The notes beneath the pieces are model-generated. The model worked only from the letters and a program-made list of their open reading frames with translations. It made no database searches and had not been told where the DNA came from. This document shows positions 1-10,897 of a stretch of 64,000 nt of DNA, piece by piece. The DNA is taken from positions 21,480 through 85,479 of the forward strand of contig NAVB01000129.1 of the NCBI GenBank assembly GCA_002179805.1. The letters run 5' to 3'. Every line of letters starts with the position of its first letter. The stretch's first letter is position 1. The DNA is from Acanthamoeba lenticulata. Taxonomy: Eukaryota; Discosea; Longamoebia; Acanthamoebidae. Both the position numbers and the translations under genes were made by a program.

Positions 1-2360
1 AATGGAAAGGCAGTTGCAGCCCAGGCGGCCGCCCAGGACGACGGCGTCGAAAACGACGGCAAGTGCGAAGGCAAGGAGCTGCTCGAGCCAAAGGGGAAGG
101 CCTGCGAGGCGACAGCCTCTGTCAATTGTGGCTGCTGCTGCTGCTGTTGTTGAAACGGCTGCTGCGCTTGAGGCAGGAGCAGGAACTGCCGGAGCAGCAT
201 CAGCTGCTGCAGCTGCTGCTCGGGGCTCATCGCCGCCACGGTGGCAGCGACGGCGGCCACGGACGTGGGGTCGGCGAGAAGCGGAGAAACGTTGAACGAG
301 GGCAACGACGGCAGGCGCGACGGCGCGGGCAGCAGCGGCGTCAGTTGTGGCTGCTGCTGCTGCTGTTGCTGGTTCGAATCTCGCCGGTGCTGCGCTCGCA
401 GCGTGTCCTCGAGTGCGGTCTGGCGCTCACTCGCCAGTGTCTGGAGGTGATGTTGCTGTTGGTGGTTCGAGTACAGGTGGGCGTCGTCCATTCGCCTTCG
501 CTTGCTGGCCGGGGAGTCGGCGACGGGGGCTGTCCGCAAGTCGCTCGGGGCTTGGCGACTTCGCGGCTTGGACGGCGACAACTGGCGCGAAGACGAGGTG
601 GATGTAGACGATGACGATGTGGTCGGGTTCGACAAGGCGGGGGAGGGCAGCGACAACGGGGAAGAGGGCGCTCGAGGCGAGGAGGACAGTGAAGGCGAGT
701 GCGCGGGCGACGAGGCGGCCGAAGTTGACGTGGACGCGTCTGCGCGCGACGGTCGGCTGCTGCGGGAGTTCGAGACCAGCACGCCAGCGGACGAGCCCAT
801 CGGCAGGCCGCCCGCGGCTGACGTCTTCTGTGTCTGTGTCGTGGAGGAGGTCGACTGGAGCGGCCGGGCATAAATCGATGACACGCTCCTGTGGAGGGTC
901 TCTTCGTCACCGCCTTGCTCGCGGAACGCCTGCACACAACACGGTCAGTCTCCGGCCGTGTAAATCGTGTGGGCGGTCATTGGCCAGATTCCGTATCTCC
1001 AAGCTCACGCAATTCATTCCACATTAATGAAAAATGAAAACTCCGTATCGGGGCACAGTGCCGATTGGCGGAACGTGCGTCATGAAGGGGTGACAAGTTA
1101 CCTGAACAAGTTGCATGATCTTGAGCTGCAGGCCGACGCTGTTACCGGCGTACTTTCCACAGCTTCGGCTGTCCCGCGTGACACCGCCGCCTGCACGCAC
1201 ACCTGGGCCACCGGGATGGCGCAGGGGCGAGGATGATGATGATGATGACGAAGACGAAGACGATGTCCGCTGGTCGGCCTCCTCCAGCCGCTGCACGGCC
1301 ACCTCTGCTGGGCCTCTCAAGTCAGCGCCACTTCTTCTTCTTCGTCTTCTTGTTCGGGGCTCAGAGCAAGAGACGCACCGAGGTCGCGGGCCTGGGCCAG
1401 GTAGTGGAGGTGCGAGTAGACCTCGAGGGCGGACGAGGTGACGGAGAGGCGCGCAAGGTCGCCTAGATCGAGCGTGCGGCACTTGAGCTTGAAGCTCAGC
1501 GCAAACTTGGCGCCGCTGCACTGGCCCGACGTGACCAGCAGCTTGAGGCGCGGGAAGGCCGCGCGGTAGACCCCCGCGTTCCACGCGCTCCGCTCGAGTC
1601 GCACGGCGCCGCCCTCGATCGCCCGCGCCACCGCGGCGCCAGTGTCCTGGCGCACGAGGCTGACCACGACGTCGACGCCCTGCTGCGGGTCGTCCAGCGC
1701 CAGATAGAGCGCCCGCAGGGAGGCGGCCGCCCGCTCTCGCGCGAGCCTCTGCTGTGGGTCGTCGTCGTGGTTGTGTTCTGCCGGTGGCCAAACAGAATTA
1801 AGAAAAAAACAAAATTAACAAATAAAATAAGAACCAGGCATAGCCCAAAAGCTCATGAGATGCAACAAATACAACAAAGCAACAAACAACAAAGAACAAC
1901 AACAAAGTGATCACTGGCCTTGAGGGGCGGAATGTTCAAGGTTGAGATAGAGACAGGAAATGGATGTAGAGCGTGGACCAGAGGCCAGACAAAAGGAACA
2001 AAAAACCACACAAGTGAAAAAGACTGAACATGTGCTAGTACGCGTACCGCAAGAGGAGGAGGATGCAGTTGCAGATGATGATGTGGGCAGGTCTGGCGGG
2101 AGGACGAGGTAGATAGATGGGTGAGGTTTGACGATCCGTTGGTAGACGACGCGCGTTGGAGGCTGCACGCCCATCTGGAGGATGGCCCGCGGGTCGTTGT
2201 GAAACATGACATCAAGCAGGGACGCCATGAGCGTAGACGTGGGCGAAGTTGTGGTGGTGGTAGTCGTAGTTGTTGGTGTGGTTGACGATGAAGAGATTTG
2301 CCCGGCGGGGGAACTCGTGACCGTAGATGGGGAAGGGGAAGGGGCACTTGAAGTGGCCAT
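1..2360 (-). CDS. Q/S-rich protein of unknown family, 3' end outside the window
   Basis: Four exons fit on the minus strand with closed phase: 2360-2048, 1777-1379, 1307-1102 and 929 to beyond base 1. The start is the ATG before MATSSAPSPSPS. After a Thr/Ser-rich leader comes a conserved-looking stretch (residues about 50-90, containing TRVVYQRIVKPHPSIYL), then a second folded-looking block in exon 2 (FPRLKLLVTSGQCSGAKFAL). The last exon is low complexity: Ser/Pro-rich, then two polyglutamine runs coded by CAG repeats (about 340-366 and 125-150) in a context resembling nuclear or transcription-associated proteins, including a KRRRMDD basic patch. I do not recognise the family. An immunoglobulin-fold DNA-binding factor is a guess only. 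The last exon is open to the edge, so at least 600 residues are coded here and the C-terminus is missing. Confidence 0.6.
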
Positions 2361-3122
2361 TGCTTCGTTCTTCAAGTGTTTTTCTGCCCGCCCCTGGTCC
2401 CCGACGGCTTCTGGAGGCAAGAGAGATGGCTTGGTGCCGTGCGATGAGAAGCAAAAAGGGGCACGGAAGAGGATCCTGGAGAGGGTCCACAAAAAAGCTT
2501 GGATCCAAGAGGCGGCTATTGGGCCCCGATCGACCAATAAGCGGTTTCGTCTTGCGGCATCTCCGGATTTTCTATAAATTGAATTGGAGCCAAGATTTTG
2601 TTCCTTGCGCTTTCGGAGAATGCTACTACGGTGTGCCCAACCTCACCTCGCGGGTACTGGTTAGGCCGCGAAAGGTCAAACGTGCCTGTTGCTTGGAACC
2701 ACCGTTATCGTCTGAAGTGCTATAGCCCGAGAAGTGTTCGTGGCAAGCTTGGTTGGGACCAACGTCCTATCTTCTTGAAGAAGCTATATTCGAGCAGTGT
2801 CCTGCCTGCCAGGTTGGACCTTCTTATTGTCCGCATAAACATGATGTTCCCTCCTACCCTACGGTATTAGACGGCGATTGATAACACCGCCACCGCCCTA
2901 GATGAGCTTTTATCAAGCGTTTGGATACCTGCCCCGTGTAAGTGTAAAGCGCCGATGATGTGCCGCAACACTGTTGTCTACTTGTCACGTGTTAAAGTGC
3001 GGAAGGTGGTTCGTCCTGATGGTAGAGCTCATCAGCCTCTATCTTTAAAATGTTGTCGGCGGAGGTGAAAACCTGCAATTAACAGAAAAGGGGAACAATA
3101 AAGCACAAACCGGTCAAGAAAG
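2361..3122. other. Intergenic stretch with no recognised gene
   Basis: No exon chain or RNA family is recognisable. Two things stand out. A CCAAT (about 2534) and a TATAAAT (2573-2579) sit at promoter-like spacing on the plus strand, with no recognised gene within 500 bp downstream. Bases 3018-3046 nearly repeat 3148-3176, the coding start of the ankyrin-like gene downstream, suggesting a decayed duplicate of that gene's leader. Confidence 0.4.
2534..2579 (+). promoter_or_regulatory. Orphan CCAAT/TATA promoter-like pair
   Basis: CCAAT at 2534 and TATAAAT at 2573 lie about 35 bp apart on the plus strand, an ordinary RNA polymerase II layout. A transcript would begin near 2605. It could be a long leader of the ankyrin-like gene or an unrecognised non-coding RNA. 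Support is by motif only. Confidence 0.25.
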
Positions 3123-4021
3123 ATGGAGGAAGTGGCCGTGGGTGACTTGATGGTAGAGCTCGTCAGCTTCATCTTTGAGTTTGTTAACCCCTTGGCTCAA
3201 GACAAGTGGCCCGCAAGGGCTGGCTTTCCATGCTCCAGTGGGCTCTTGCACAAGGCTGTCCACGGGACAAGAGCAACATCTGCGCTGCTGCCAGCAAAGC
3301 AGGCCATCTGGACGTGCTTCAGTGGGCACGCGTCAACGGCTGCCCATGGGACGAGCACACCTGTGGCCGGGCGGCGTTGAAAGGCCATCTGGACGTGCTC
3401 CAGTGGGCCCGCCGCAATGGCTGCCCGTGGGACCAGATGACGTGCGCCTTTGCCGCCTTTGGGGGCCACCTGGACGTGCTCCAGTGGGCAGGCGCCAACG
3501 GCTGCCCGTGGGGCGTGTGGACCTGTGCCCGGGCGGCCCTAGGAGGGCGCTTGGACGTGCTCAAGTGGTTACATGACAACGGCTGCCCGTGGGACAAGAT
3601 GACCTGCTGTGAAGCGGCTCGAGGAGGCCACTTGGCAGTGCTGCTGTGGGCGCGTGCCAACGGCTGTCCCTGGAACCAATGGACCGCCGACCGGGCCGCC
3701 GAGGAAGGCCACTTGGACGTGCTCCAGTGGGCACATGCCAACGGCTGCCCGTGGGGAGAGGACACGAGCGCCGGTGCTGCCGGGGCAGGCCACTTGAACG
3801 TGCTCCAGTGGGCACGCGCCAATGGTTGCCCGTGGGACAAGCATACGTGCAGGGAGGCAGCCAAGGGAGGCCACCTGGCCGTGCTCCAGTGGGCACGCGC
3901 CAACGGCTGCCCGTGGGACGATACCACCACCTATCTGGCATCGATGAGAGGCCATCAAGAGGTGCTCCAATGGGCTGTTGCACATGGCTGCCCCTGGGAC
4001 GGGTACACCTGGGGCAATTAG
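3123..4021 (+). CDS. GCPW-type ankyrin-like repeat protein with frameshifted 5' end
   Basis: From 3206 to the stop there are ten tandem units of about 27 residues (81 bp) with consensus GHLDVLQWARANGCPWD followed by a variable TC..AA helix. This is the ankyrin-like repeat expanded in Acanthamoeba and shared with some of its giant viruses; such proteins mediate protein-protein contacts and often carry an N-terminal F-box-like helix. The likely true start is ATG 3123 (MEEVAVGDLMVELVSFIFEF, a plausible leader helix), but that frame is not the repeat frame. The switch falls near 3204-3206, and the repeat frame has stops just upstream (TAA at 3185). The only GT..AG pair that would fix it is about 35 nt, short for this genome. 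This is either a one-base indel (pseudogene or assembly error) or a tiny intron. The 3' end is intact. Confidence 0.6.
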
Positions 4022-4072
4022 AACTTCATTTAAAGTCTAAATTCAATTAAAATTGAGTCAATTCTTATTTAT

Positions 4073-6897
4073 TCATTTTTTAAAGCCCTCGGGCGCAGAA
4101 GCGCCTGTGTCAAGGCCCAGGAAGAAAGGCTGGAGGTCGGCCTGCACAGCGGGCGGGAGGCCGACGAGGGCCGCCGCGCGCTGGGAGGCCGGACACGCCG
4201 CGAGGTGGCCGATGCACGCCGCCCGCAGGTGTCGCGCGTCGTAGCGCTCGGCCGCCTCGAGAAGCTGCACCACGTTGTCGTCGGCCACGGCTTCGGCGAT
4301 GGCCTCCTCGCACAGGGCCTTCAGCTTCTCGACCATGTACTCTGTTGTTGTCGCGAGCGCGAGTCAGGCTGGGGCCATCATGAAGCGCGTCGGCGGCAGC
4401 GCAGACGCACCATCAGCCGCCTGGAGAAGGTCGAGCGCGTCGTCGGCCTCGACCGTCACGGTGTCGGTGTACAGGAACTGCAATTTTATTTTTATTTATG
4501 ATTAAATTGATAATGAAATGGAAATATAAATTTAAAATTTAAAATGAATTGGGAAGAAATGTGCCTCAATAAGTTTGCGGAAAACGGGGTAGGCGTGGTG
4601 GGCGATGGCGATCTCGCCCGACGTGCTCTCGCGCAGGCCGCACCGCAGCTGCGCCGCGAGCTTCGGGCAACGCGCCGTCACGATAGCCCGATGCTATTTG
4701 GACACAACGACATGACACGACACACGCGCGGTCAGTCCCGCTGGGCCGGGGCAAGTGAGGCGGCCGCCGTACAGCGTGGATCGGGCGGTCGCCCACGAGG
4801 AAGACCAGGTCGCTGCCGACGGGCGCCTCCAGGAAGGCCCGCATGGCCGCCCGCATGTCCGCGGCGTAGGTCGACGCCACCTCTTGCACGAGGTTCGTCT
4901 GTGGCCGTCCCCGTAAAGACACAATGACACATGAAATACGCGTAAGCGATCTCGTGCGCCGCACACGCGCGCGCGAGCGTGGACGCACACCTCAAGCACA
5001 AAGACGTCGGCAAGGGACTGGCCGTAGTTTTCTCGTCCGCACCACCCGCCAATCACCACCAGCGTCGTGCCTGCCGCGTGCATGTCATTCCAACGCGCCC
5101 GTCGCGAGAAATGTTAAGAACGTACCGAAACGACAAGCAGAGTGGTTGCGTCGCGGGAGAGGCACCAGCGCGGCGCCCGTCAGCCTCCGCTCGGCAGGGC
5201 CGCCGCCGTCGCCGCCGCCAATGGGCGTGGGTGCGCGGAGGGTGAGATCGGCGGCAAAGGTCTGCTCGACCCAGCGCAGGCGCGGGCGGAGGCAGAGACT
5301 CCAGGTGTCGTTGAGCGAGTGGGTCTGGCCAGCGGCCTTGGTGCGGCCCCCGAACACGACGATCACGTCCTTTTCCCCAAACGCTGCGCATACGACACAC
5401 GGTACCCGGTACACAACACGACACGTGTATGCGGTGAGCAGTTGATGAGGAGAATGAAGATGAAGGCGGTGATGAAGACGCGGACCGGCGGGGAAGAATT
5501 CGGCGACGTGTCCCGAGCGCCGGATGAGGGCGTCGCCCCCAACGGGCGCGCGCGACCAGGCCATGGGCGTGCGGTCCGTGTGGAGGACGTGGACGTCGTC
5601 GTGGTAGCGCTTCCGGTAGCGTCGGTGGGCCAGCCCGATTATGGACAGCTGGAACCCGCCGATGATGTAGAGCTCGCTCCCCACCAGTGTTGCCTGCAAA
5701 GTCCGAATTGATTTATTTTTTTAAAAAAAAATTAAATTAGAATTGTTGAAAAATTTGAAGTGGAAACAAAAGCTCGTCTTCGTACGGAATGATTGGCGCG
5801 AGGCGAGGGAGGCTGCCCCGTGACAGCACACACCGACCATCGGCGCGTCTCGAGGTCAAAACTGGGCATCACCAACATTTTACACCATAAATATCTTTCA
5901 AAAAAAAAGAAAAAAAAAGAAGAAATAAATGAATTCTACAAACAACGAACCTGTAGAGCTGATTGTTGTAGTGGAGCATCCCGCCAGTGCCTGCACACCT
6001 CCCCCAAATGTCGTGTTAGGCCGGCGAGGGGGAGGCGGATGGAATGCGGCGGTTCAGCGCACCGCCCCAGACGAGGAGACGCGAGCCGCCCACGAGCGTG
6101 GCCGTGTGGAAGAAGAGCGCTGGCGGGGCGATGTCGGTCTCCTGCGCCACCTCGACCTCGGCCCACGTCTCCGTGTCGACGTCGAAGCAGTGCACCGACG
6201 AGACCGTCTCATTGCCTGTTGGTTCAAAACGCCTCAGCATGCGCATGCATGTGCCGCACGACACGACACGACACGACACAACACGCACCGGCAGTGCCGC
6301 CGTAGATGTAGATGAGCGAGCCGACAAGTGTGGCCGAGTGGAAGGCGCGCGCGATGAGGCCCGGCGTAGAGGTCCTCCAGCGGCCGGTCGTCACGTCGAG
6401 CACCAGCATCTGCGCGCTGCATGCGTGCCTGTCGTGTGCATGTTTGGCGCGCGTGCGGTTTAGGACACGCCGAGCAAGCACATGCACACGAGACAGGTGA
6501 GGACGTGCCGGTCGTCGACGCCGCCATAGACGAAGCAGCGTGAGCCGACGAGCGTAGCCGACTGGCCCTCGCAGGCGGGCCACATACGCGATTGGGCCCG
6601 AGAGGCATGACGCCGCATAGGAACGTCGTCCATGTCATCGTCTTCATCATCTTCGTCTACCTCAACTCCGTCCTCATCATCGTCACCATCATCACCGTCA
6701 TCGTCGTCACTGGCGCCTTCTTGGCCCCCTGCGTCGTCAGCCCCCTCAGCAGCAGTCAAAACAAGCCTGCGCCATGGGCACCTCCTGCTTTGGCTTGAGG
6801 GTGCCAGCTCCTCTCCACCTCCTTCAGTGGCTGCCGCTTCTCCTACTTCACCAGTGTGGACCTCTTGTGCTCTGTGGTAAGCCTCATCCAGCTCCAT
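4073..6897 (-). CDS. Kelch-repeat BTB protein (LZTR1-like domain order)
   Basis: Twelve exons close in phase: 6897-6490, 6409-6289, 6215-6063, 5990-5951, 5861-5786, 5693-5486, 5383-5126, 5070-4991, 4898-4773, 4693-4565, 4477-4411 and 4341-4073, giving 644 residues. After an acidic leader, about six Kelch blades follow (HSATLVG..LYIIGG, VIVVFGGRT, TLVVIGGW and similar). A BTB/POZ domain begins near residue 460 (GSDLVFLVGDRPIHAHRAI, then FRKLIEFLYTDTV) and ends in a BACK-like helix region (AADEYMVEKLKALCEEAI). BTB proteins usually act as CUL3 ubiquitin-ligase adaptors, with Kelch blades binding the substrate. Kelch before BTB matches LZTR1 rather than KLHL proteins. The intron at 4564-4478 has a GC donor, which is needed to join LIE to FLYTD. 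It diverges from the VPS9 gene. Confidence 0.85.
6256..6280. repeat. Intronic (TCGTG)n pentanucleotide tract
   Basis: Five-base repeats (CACGA on the plus strand, TCGTG in the sense of the Kelch-BTB gene) fill the second intron. Shorter versions recur in many other introns of this window (for example near 4720, 5400, 9690, 10285, 17735 and 35800). Confidence 0.7.
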
Positions 6898-7217
6898 CTT
6901 GTTCCCAATCGAGAGAAATGCTGAAGAAAAGCTGACAAGCAGTAGAAGAAAAGGAGAATTGCGACTGTTGTTCCGCGGAAACTTCCGGTAGTGAAGTGCT
7001 TCGGAATGTGCGAAATGCGAGTTAATAACGGCAATACTCACACCGAGGTTCCCTTCAAGTGCGGGCTCTTTGTTCCTTCCCTGGGTGTATGGAATGGGAG
7101 CGAATTAATTGATCAATTGCCTCGGATTGATCAGTTAAGTTGTAGTTGCAACTTGAGGAGAAGAAGGGCGCTTTCTTTTCTCCAGCTTCGCTCCCCCCCC
7201 GTTCGATCCCTTTGGAA
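6898..7217. promoter_or_regulatory. Divergent promoter region between Kelch-BTB and VPS9 genes
   Basis: This 320 bp spacer lies between two start codons pointing away from each other and must hold both promoters. At 7104-7136 there are two TTGATCA palindromes about 15 bp apart within AT-rich flanks, a candidate paired factor site. No TATA box is obvious. Confidence 0.35.
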
Positions 7218-10200
7218 ATGGAGGCAGAGGATGCTCTAAAAGACCTGCTGCTCGAGATTGCTCATCAAGAGACGAATATGTCTGCTTCCCCCACCAAACA
7301 ACGCACCTCATGGATTGGGCGAGCAAGAACTAGCAGTCGTCCGGTGAGCGCACGATCGGAGAAGGAACAACAAGACGACGCCGAAGATGCTGAAGACAAC
7401 GTCGCCTGTGAAGGCGATGCAGACATCAAAGACGAGGACGGAATTGAAGATGACTCAGAATCTTTCATCCACTCGGGTTTCGGATCGCGTAAGGTCACGA
7501 TGGAGGGTGGCGTGCGGCTCTCTACCGCCTTCCAGCGAGATTGGTGGCGTTCTCTCCCCGATTTGGCCTACGTCGTCACCAAGGTCAATCAATACGGCAA
7601 GCGCCAGACCCGCACCCTCCGCCTCACCGCGTACGTTCTTCTTCTAAACAAACTACAAAAACATAAAAGAAAAAAAGAAAAGAAAGCAACCGCTACTCGC
7701 GAGATCTGAAGAGAACGACCCGGTTCATGAAGATGCTCATGTGGGCGGGTCGTTCAACAGGGAGGGCATCGAGAACGTTCGCAGGAGCGGCAAGGTGTCG
7801 TCACTTTACCCCTACGAGGCCGTACTGCGTGTCTACATGAAGAACGTAAAGACCTTCATCATCGACTACGAGAACGCCAAGCATTCCTACCAGTATCGCT
7901 CGACCGTACGACTCCTCTTCTCTTCTTCAAAACACTCTGTTATTCACCTGCCCATTCTGTCGTGTTTTGCAGGTGGCGATGCACATCGTGCAGGAGATCA
8001 CGTCACGGCTGGCACTGCGCAAGAAGGAGGAGCGACTCCTGACGCCCGACATCGCCACCCGCCTTCAGGAGAAGCTCGTGCGCCTCTGCTCTCCTCATGT
8101 CCATTGCCATTCCCTCCAATCCTCTTCCCGTGCTGACCTGGCGGTTGTTTCCCGCAACCATCATGATGCGGGTGATGACGACGATGGCCGGCACACAGCA
8201 GCAGACAGGGTTGCTTGACAGCTCGCGCGAGTCGAGGCGGCGCTTGCCCACATTCACAGAGAGCGAGGAGGACCGCCGGTCGCGGCAGGCCAAGAAGCTC
8301 CACAACATCTTTGGCAGCACCGAGCAGCAGCGGCTCGAGAACGCCATCGACTAGTACACTTTCCCTCCCCAGTCATGACCATCATGACCGTCGCTACGAA
8401 CAAGCTCATGCGTGCGCGCGGACAGCATCATTCTGGACGACCACACGCCCGAAGGTCGGACCCTGAAGCATTTCTGCAGCAACTTTGCTGTGCTCGAGAA
8501 GAACCCCGCCACCCTCGTCATGAACGTACGACGCCTTCCATTTCAGAAATTTATTCAATTATTTAATCCATTTCTAATTTTTATATTAAATCATCTATAA
8601 TTTCACCTGCAGGTGCGTCAATTCATGGACGACATGCGGGCGTACATCCTGGAGCGACGCACCACCGAATTGACCAAGCTCACCGGGAAGACCTCTGTCG
8701 TGCGTCATCGCGACTCGACGCCCTCCATTTCTGTGTTCTTTATTCATTTTTTACCATTTGTTCTTAATTTAATTTTTATAACTACACAGGAACCGATGGA
8801 AGAGCTGTCCCTGTCGACGGTGGTCGAGAAATCGCTGGAGCGCGCCCTCGTGTCGCGTTTCCGTGACCGCATCGTGGCCTGCCTCAAGAAGCCCACCAAG
8901 TTTCGTTTGGCTCCTCCCTTCTTCCCTCTTGCTTTTCTCTCCCATCACCCTTTCGCTCACGCACGCACGCACGCACGCGCGCGCACCGCACACACGCGCA
9001 TGACGGCGCAGGGAGGAGGAGATGCACCTCAAGCGCCAGCTCGCGGCCGCCTCGACCAAGCCGCAGTCCTTCTTTGGCGTCGCCGTACGAAGTCGACAGC
9101 TGCCCTACACGCGTGCGCATATCCGGCTGAGCTCACATGAACGCGTGTGTGTGTGTGGTGCCGACACAGGCCGAGTTCGAGTCGTCGAGCGGGTGGGCGC
9201 ACGCCGTGGCCGAGATGCAGGCGTTGGACGACTGGGACCTACCGAGCAAGCTCCTCGGCGCCATCCTCGCCGCGGCCAAGTCCATCTACGCCACCGTACA
9301 GCTCCAACTCACACGCGCACTCGCCTGTGTGTCATGCGTGCGTGCTGTTGGCTGACGCACTTATGTTGGGGGGATGACAGCTCAACTATGAGAAGAATCG
9401 GGGCAAGCGGGGCGAGCAGCGCACGCCGATCTTCATCTCGACCGACGACTTCTTCCCCGTACGGCAATGTCCACAAAGCGCACGCGCGTCTGTGAAGCTT
9501 TTCTTACGGTGTACACGCGCGCACGCAGATCTACCTGTACGTGGTGGCGCAGGCCAACCTGAAGAACCCGCTCCTGGTGTCCGAGTACCTGTGGGGCCTC
9601 TGCGACCCCGAGCAGCTCAACGGCGAGGTCCGACCCCTTCTTCCCATCGTCTTCATCTTCTTGTCTTCTCATACGCGCGCACGTGTCGTGTCGTACGATG
9701 CGCATGTGCAGGGCGGGTACTACCTGACCGTGCTGTGCTCGACGCTCGAGTACTTGAAGGGCCTCGACATGGAGACCGACGAGGGCGAGCGGGAGCGTGC
9801 GCAGCGCGAGGAGGAGGCCCTCCGGTGCCTCGACGTCTGCCCGACGACGACGTCAACATCAACAACGCCGACGGCGACGACGCCTGCAGCATCGACAACG
9901 CCTACGGCTCCCCTCGCTCCGTCGCCTCAACGTACGCCTTCCTTACAGCTCGTAAAAAGCAAAAAAAAAATACTTTTCATAATTTTATATATTCTAAATA
10001 CTAATAAATTAATAAAAAACGAAATACAGAACACGCGGAGATGATCAACTCGTCGACATCGGTGGACTCGTATTTCCGATCAGCGAGCAAGAAGCCGCCA
10101 GCGGCGGCAGCGGCCGTGGCCGCGGCAGCCGCCTTGGCCGACGAGAAGCGGCAGCGCACGATCTCGGCCCCGGACAAGGGCGCCTCCGTCGCCGTCGCGC

Positions 10201-10680
10201 CGTCGCCCTCCACATGCCGTCTGCAACGCGTCGTCATCGGATCCTCTTCGCGCACCGCCCAAGAGGGTACGTGTGTCTTGTCTTGTCGTGTCGTGTCTTC
10301 CGCGTGTGTGTCGTGTTGTGTCATCCGCCTGACGAGGACACACACGCTTGCGCGCAGTGGTGGACGAGCGCGAGAAGGAGAAGGAGCGGCTCCGGGCGCC
10401 ATTGCCGGAGCCGCGCGCCAGTCTGCAGAGGCCGCGGCCGGCCGACGTCGTGGAGCCGAAGAAGGAGCAAGAAGAGGCAACAGCGCCGCCACAAGCAGAG
10501 GCAAGCCCCGAAGGGAAGAGGAAGACAAAGGCGGCGGTGGTGATTGTGGCGGACGAGGAGGAAGACGAGGGTGGTGATGGCTGGGGCAACCAGCGAGCAC
10601 GGCGCAGGGCGAGCAAGCTCGACCGGCGGCAGGTGCAGCAGGCCATCGCTCGCTTCGACGTAGCCCAGAAGGAAGACTGA
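7218..10680 (+). CDS. VPS9-domain protein, probable Rab5-type guanine nucleotide exchange factor
   Basis: Fourteen exons close in phase (7218-7630, 7704-7905, 7973-8077, 8199-8353, 8426-8525, 8613-8699, 8790-8899, 9012-9084, 9170-9295, 9381-9458, 9529-9627, 9712-9931, 10030-10266, 10358-10680), giving 775 residues. The VPS9 catalytic core is clear in exons 9-12: STDDFFPIYLYVVAQANLKN, then GGYYLTVLCSTLEYLKGLD, the hallmark of Rab5-family GEFs that activate early-endosomal Rabs. The N-terminal 230 residues (YVVTKVNQYGKRQTRTLRLT ... YRSTVAMHIVQEI) resemble a PH-like module such as that at the start of RME-8; this part is inference. The C-terminus is a charged, Ala/Lys-rich tail. The second exon start (7704) was chosen because only it keeps the frame of the following block. 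Confidence 0.85.
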
Positions 10681-10897
10681 TGAGGATGACAATGAAGAGG
10701 AACAAAGAAGAAGAAGACGAAGAAGAGGACGCGGGCTGCTAGGCGGTGTGCAGCTGCTCTGAAGACGAAAGGAAATGTATTTTTGGCCGTTTGATTTACA
10801 TCGCCATCTCCAAGATGATCTGGCGTTGGGAGCATGAAGTATTTACAACAAAATTGAATGTGCAGCATAACATCATGCACAAATGGGCGAAGAGGGG

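Noticed and set aside
366..385. GGTTCGAATC, like a tRNA T-loop (B box)
   Set aside because: No matching A box, anticodon stem or acceptor stem; the bases are coding sequence of the minus-strand Q-rich gene.
3206..4021. Regular 81-bp repeats considered as a CRISPR-like or satellite array
   Set aside because: The period is 27 codons, the frame is open, and substitutions follow codon positions: a protein repeat.
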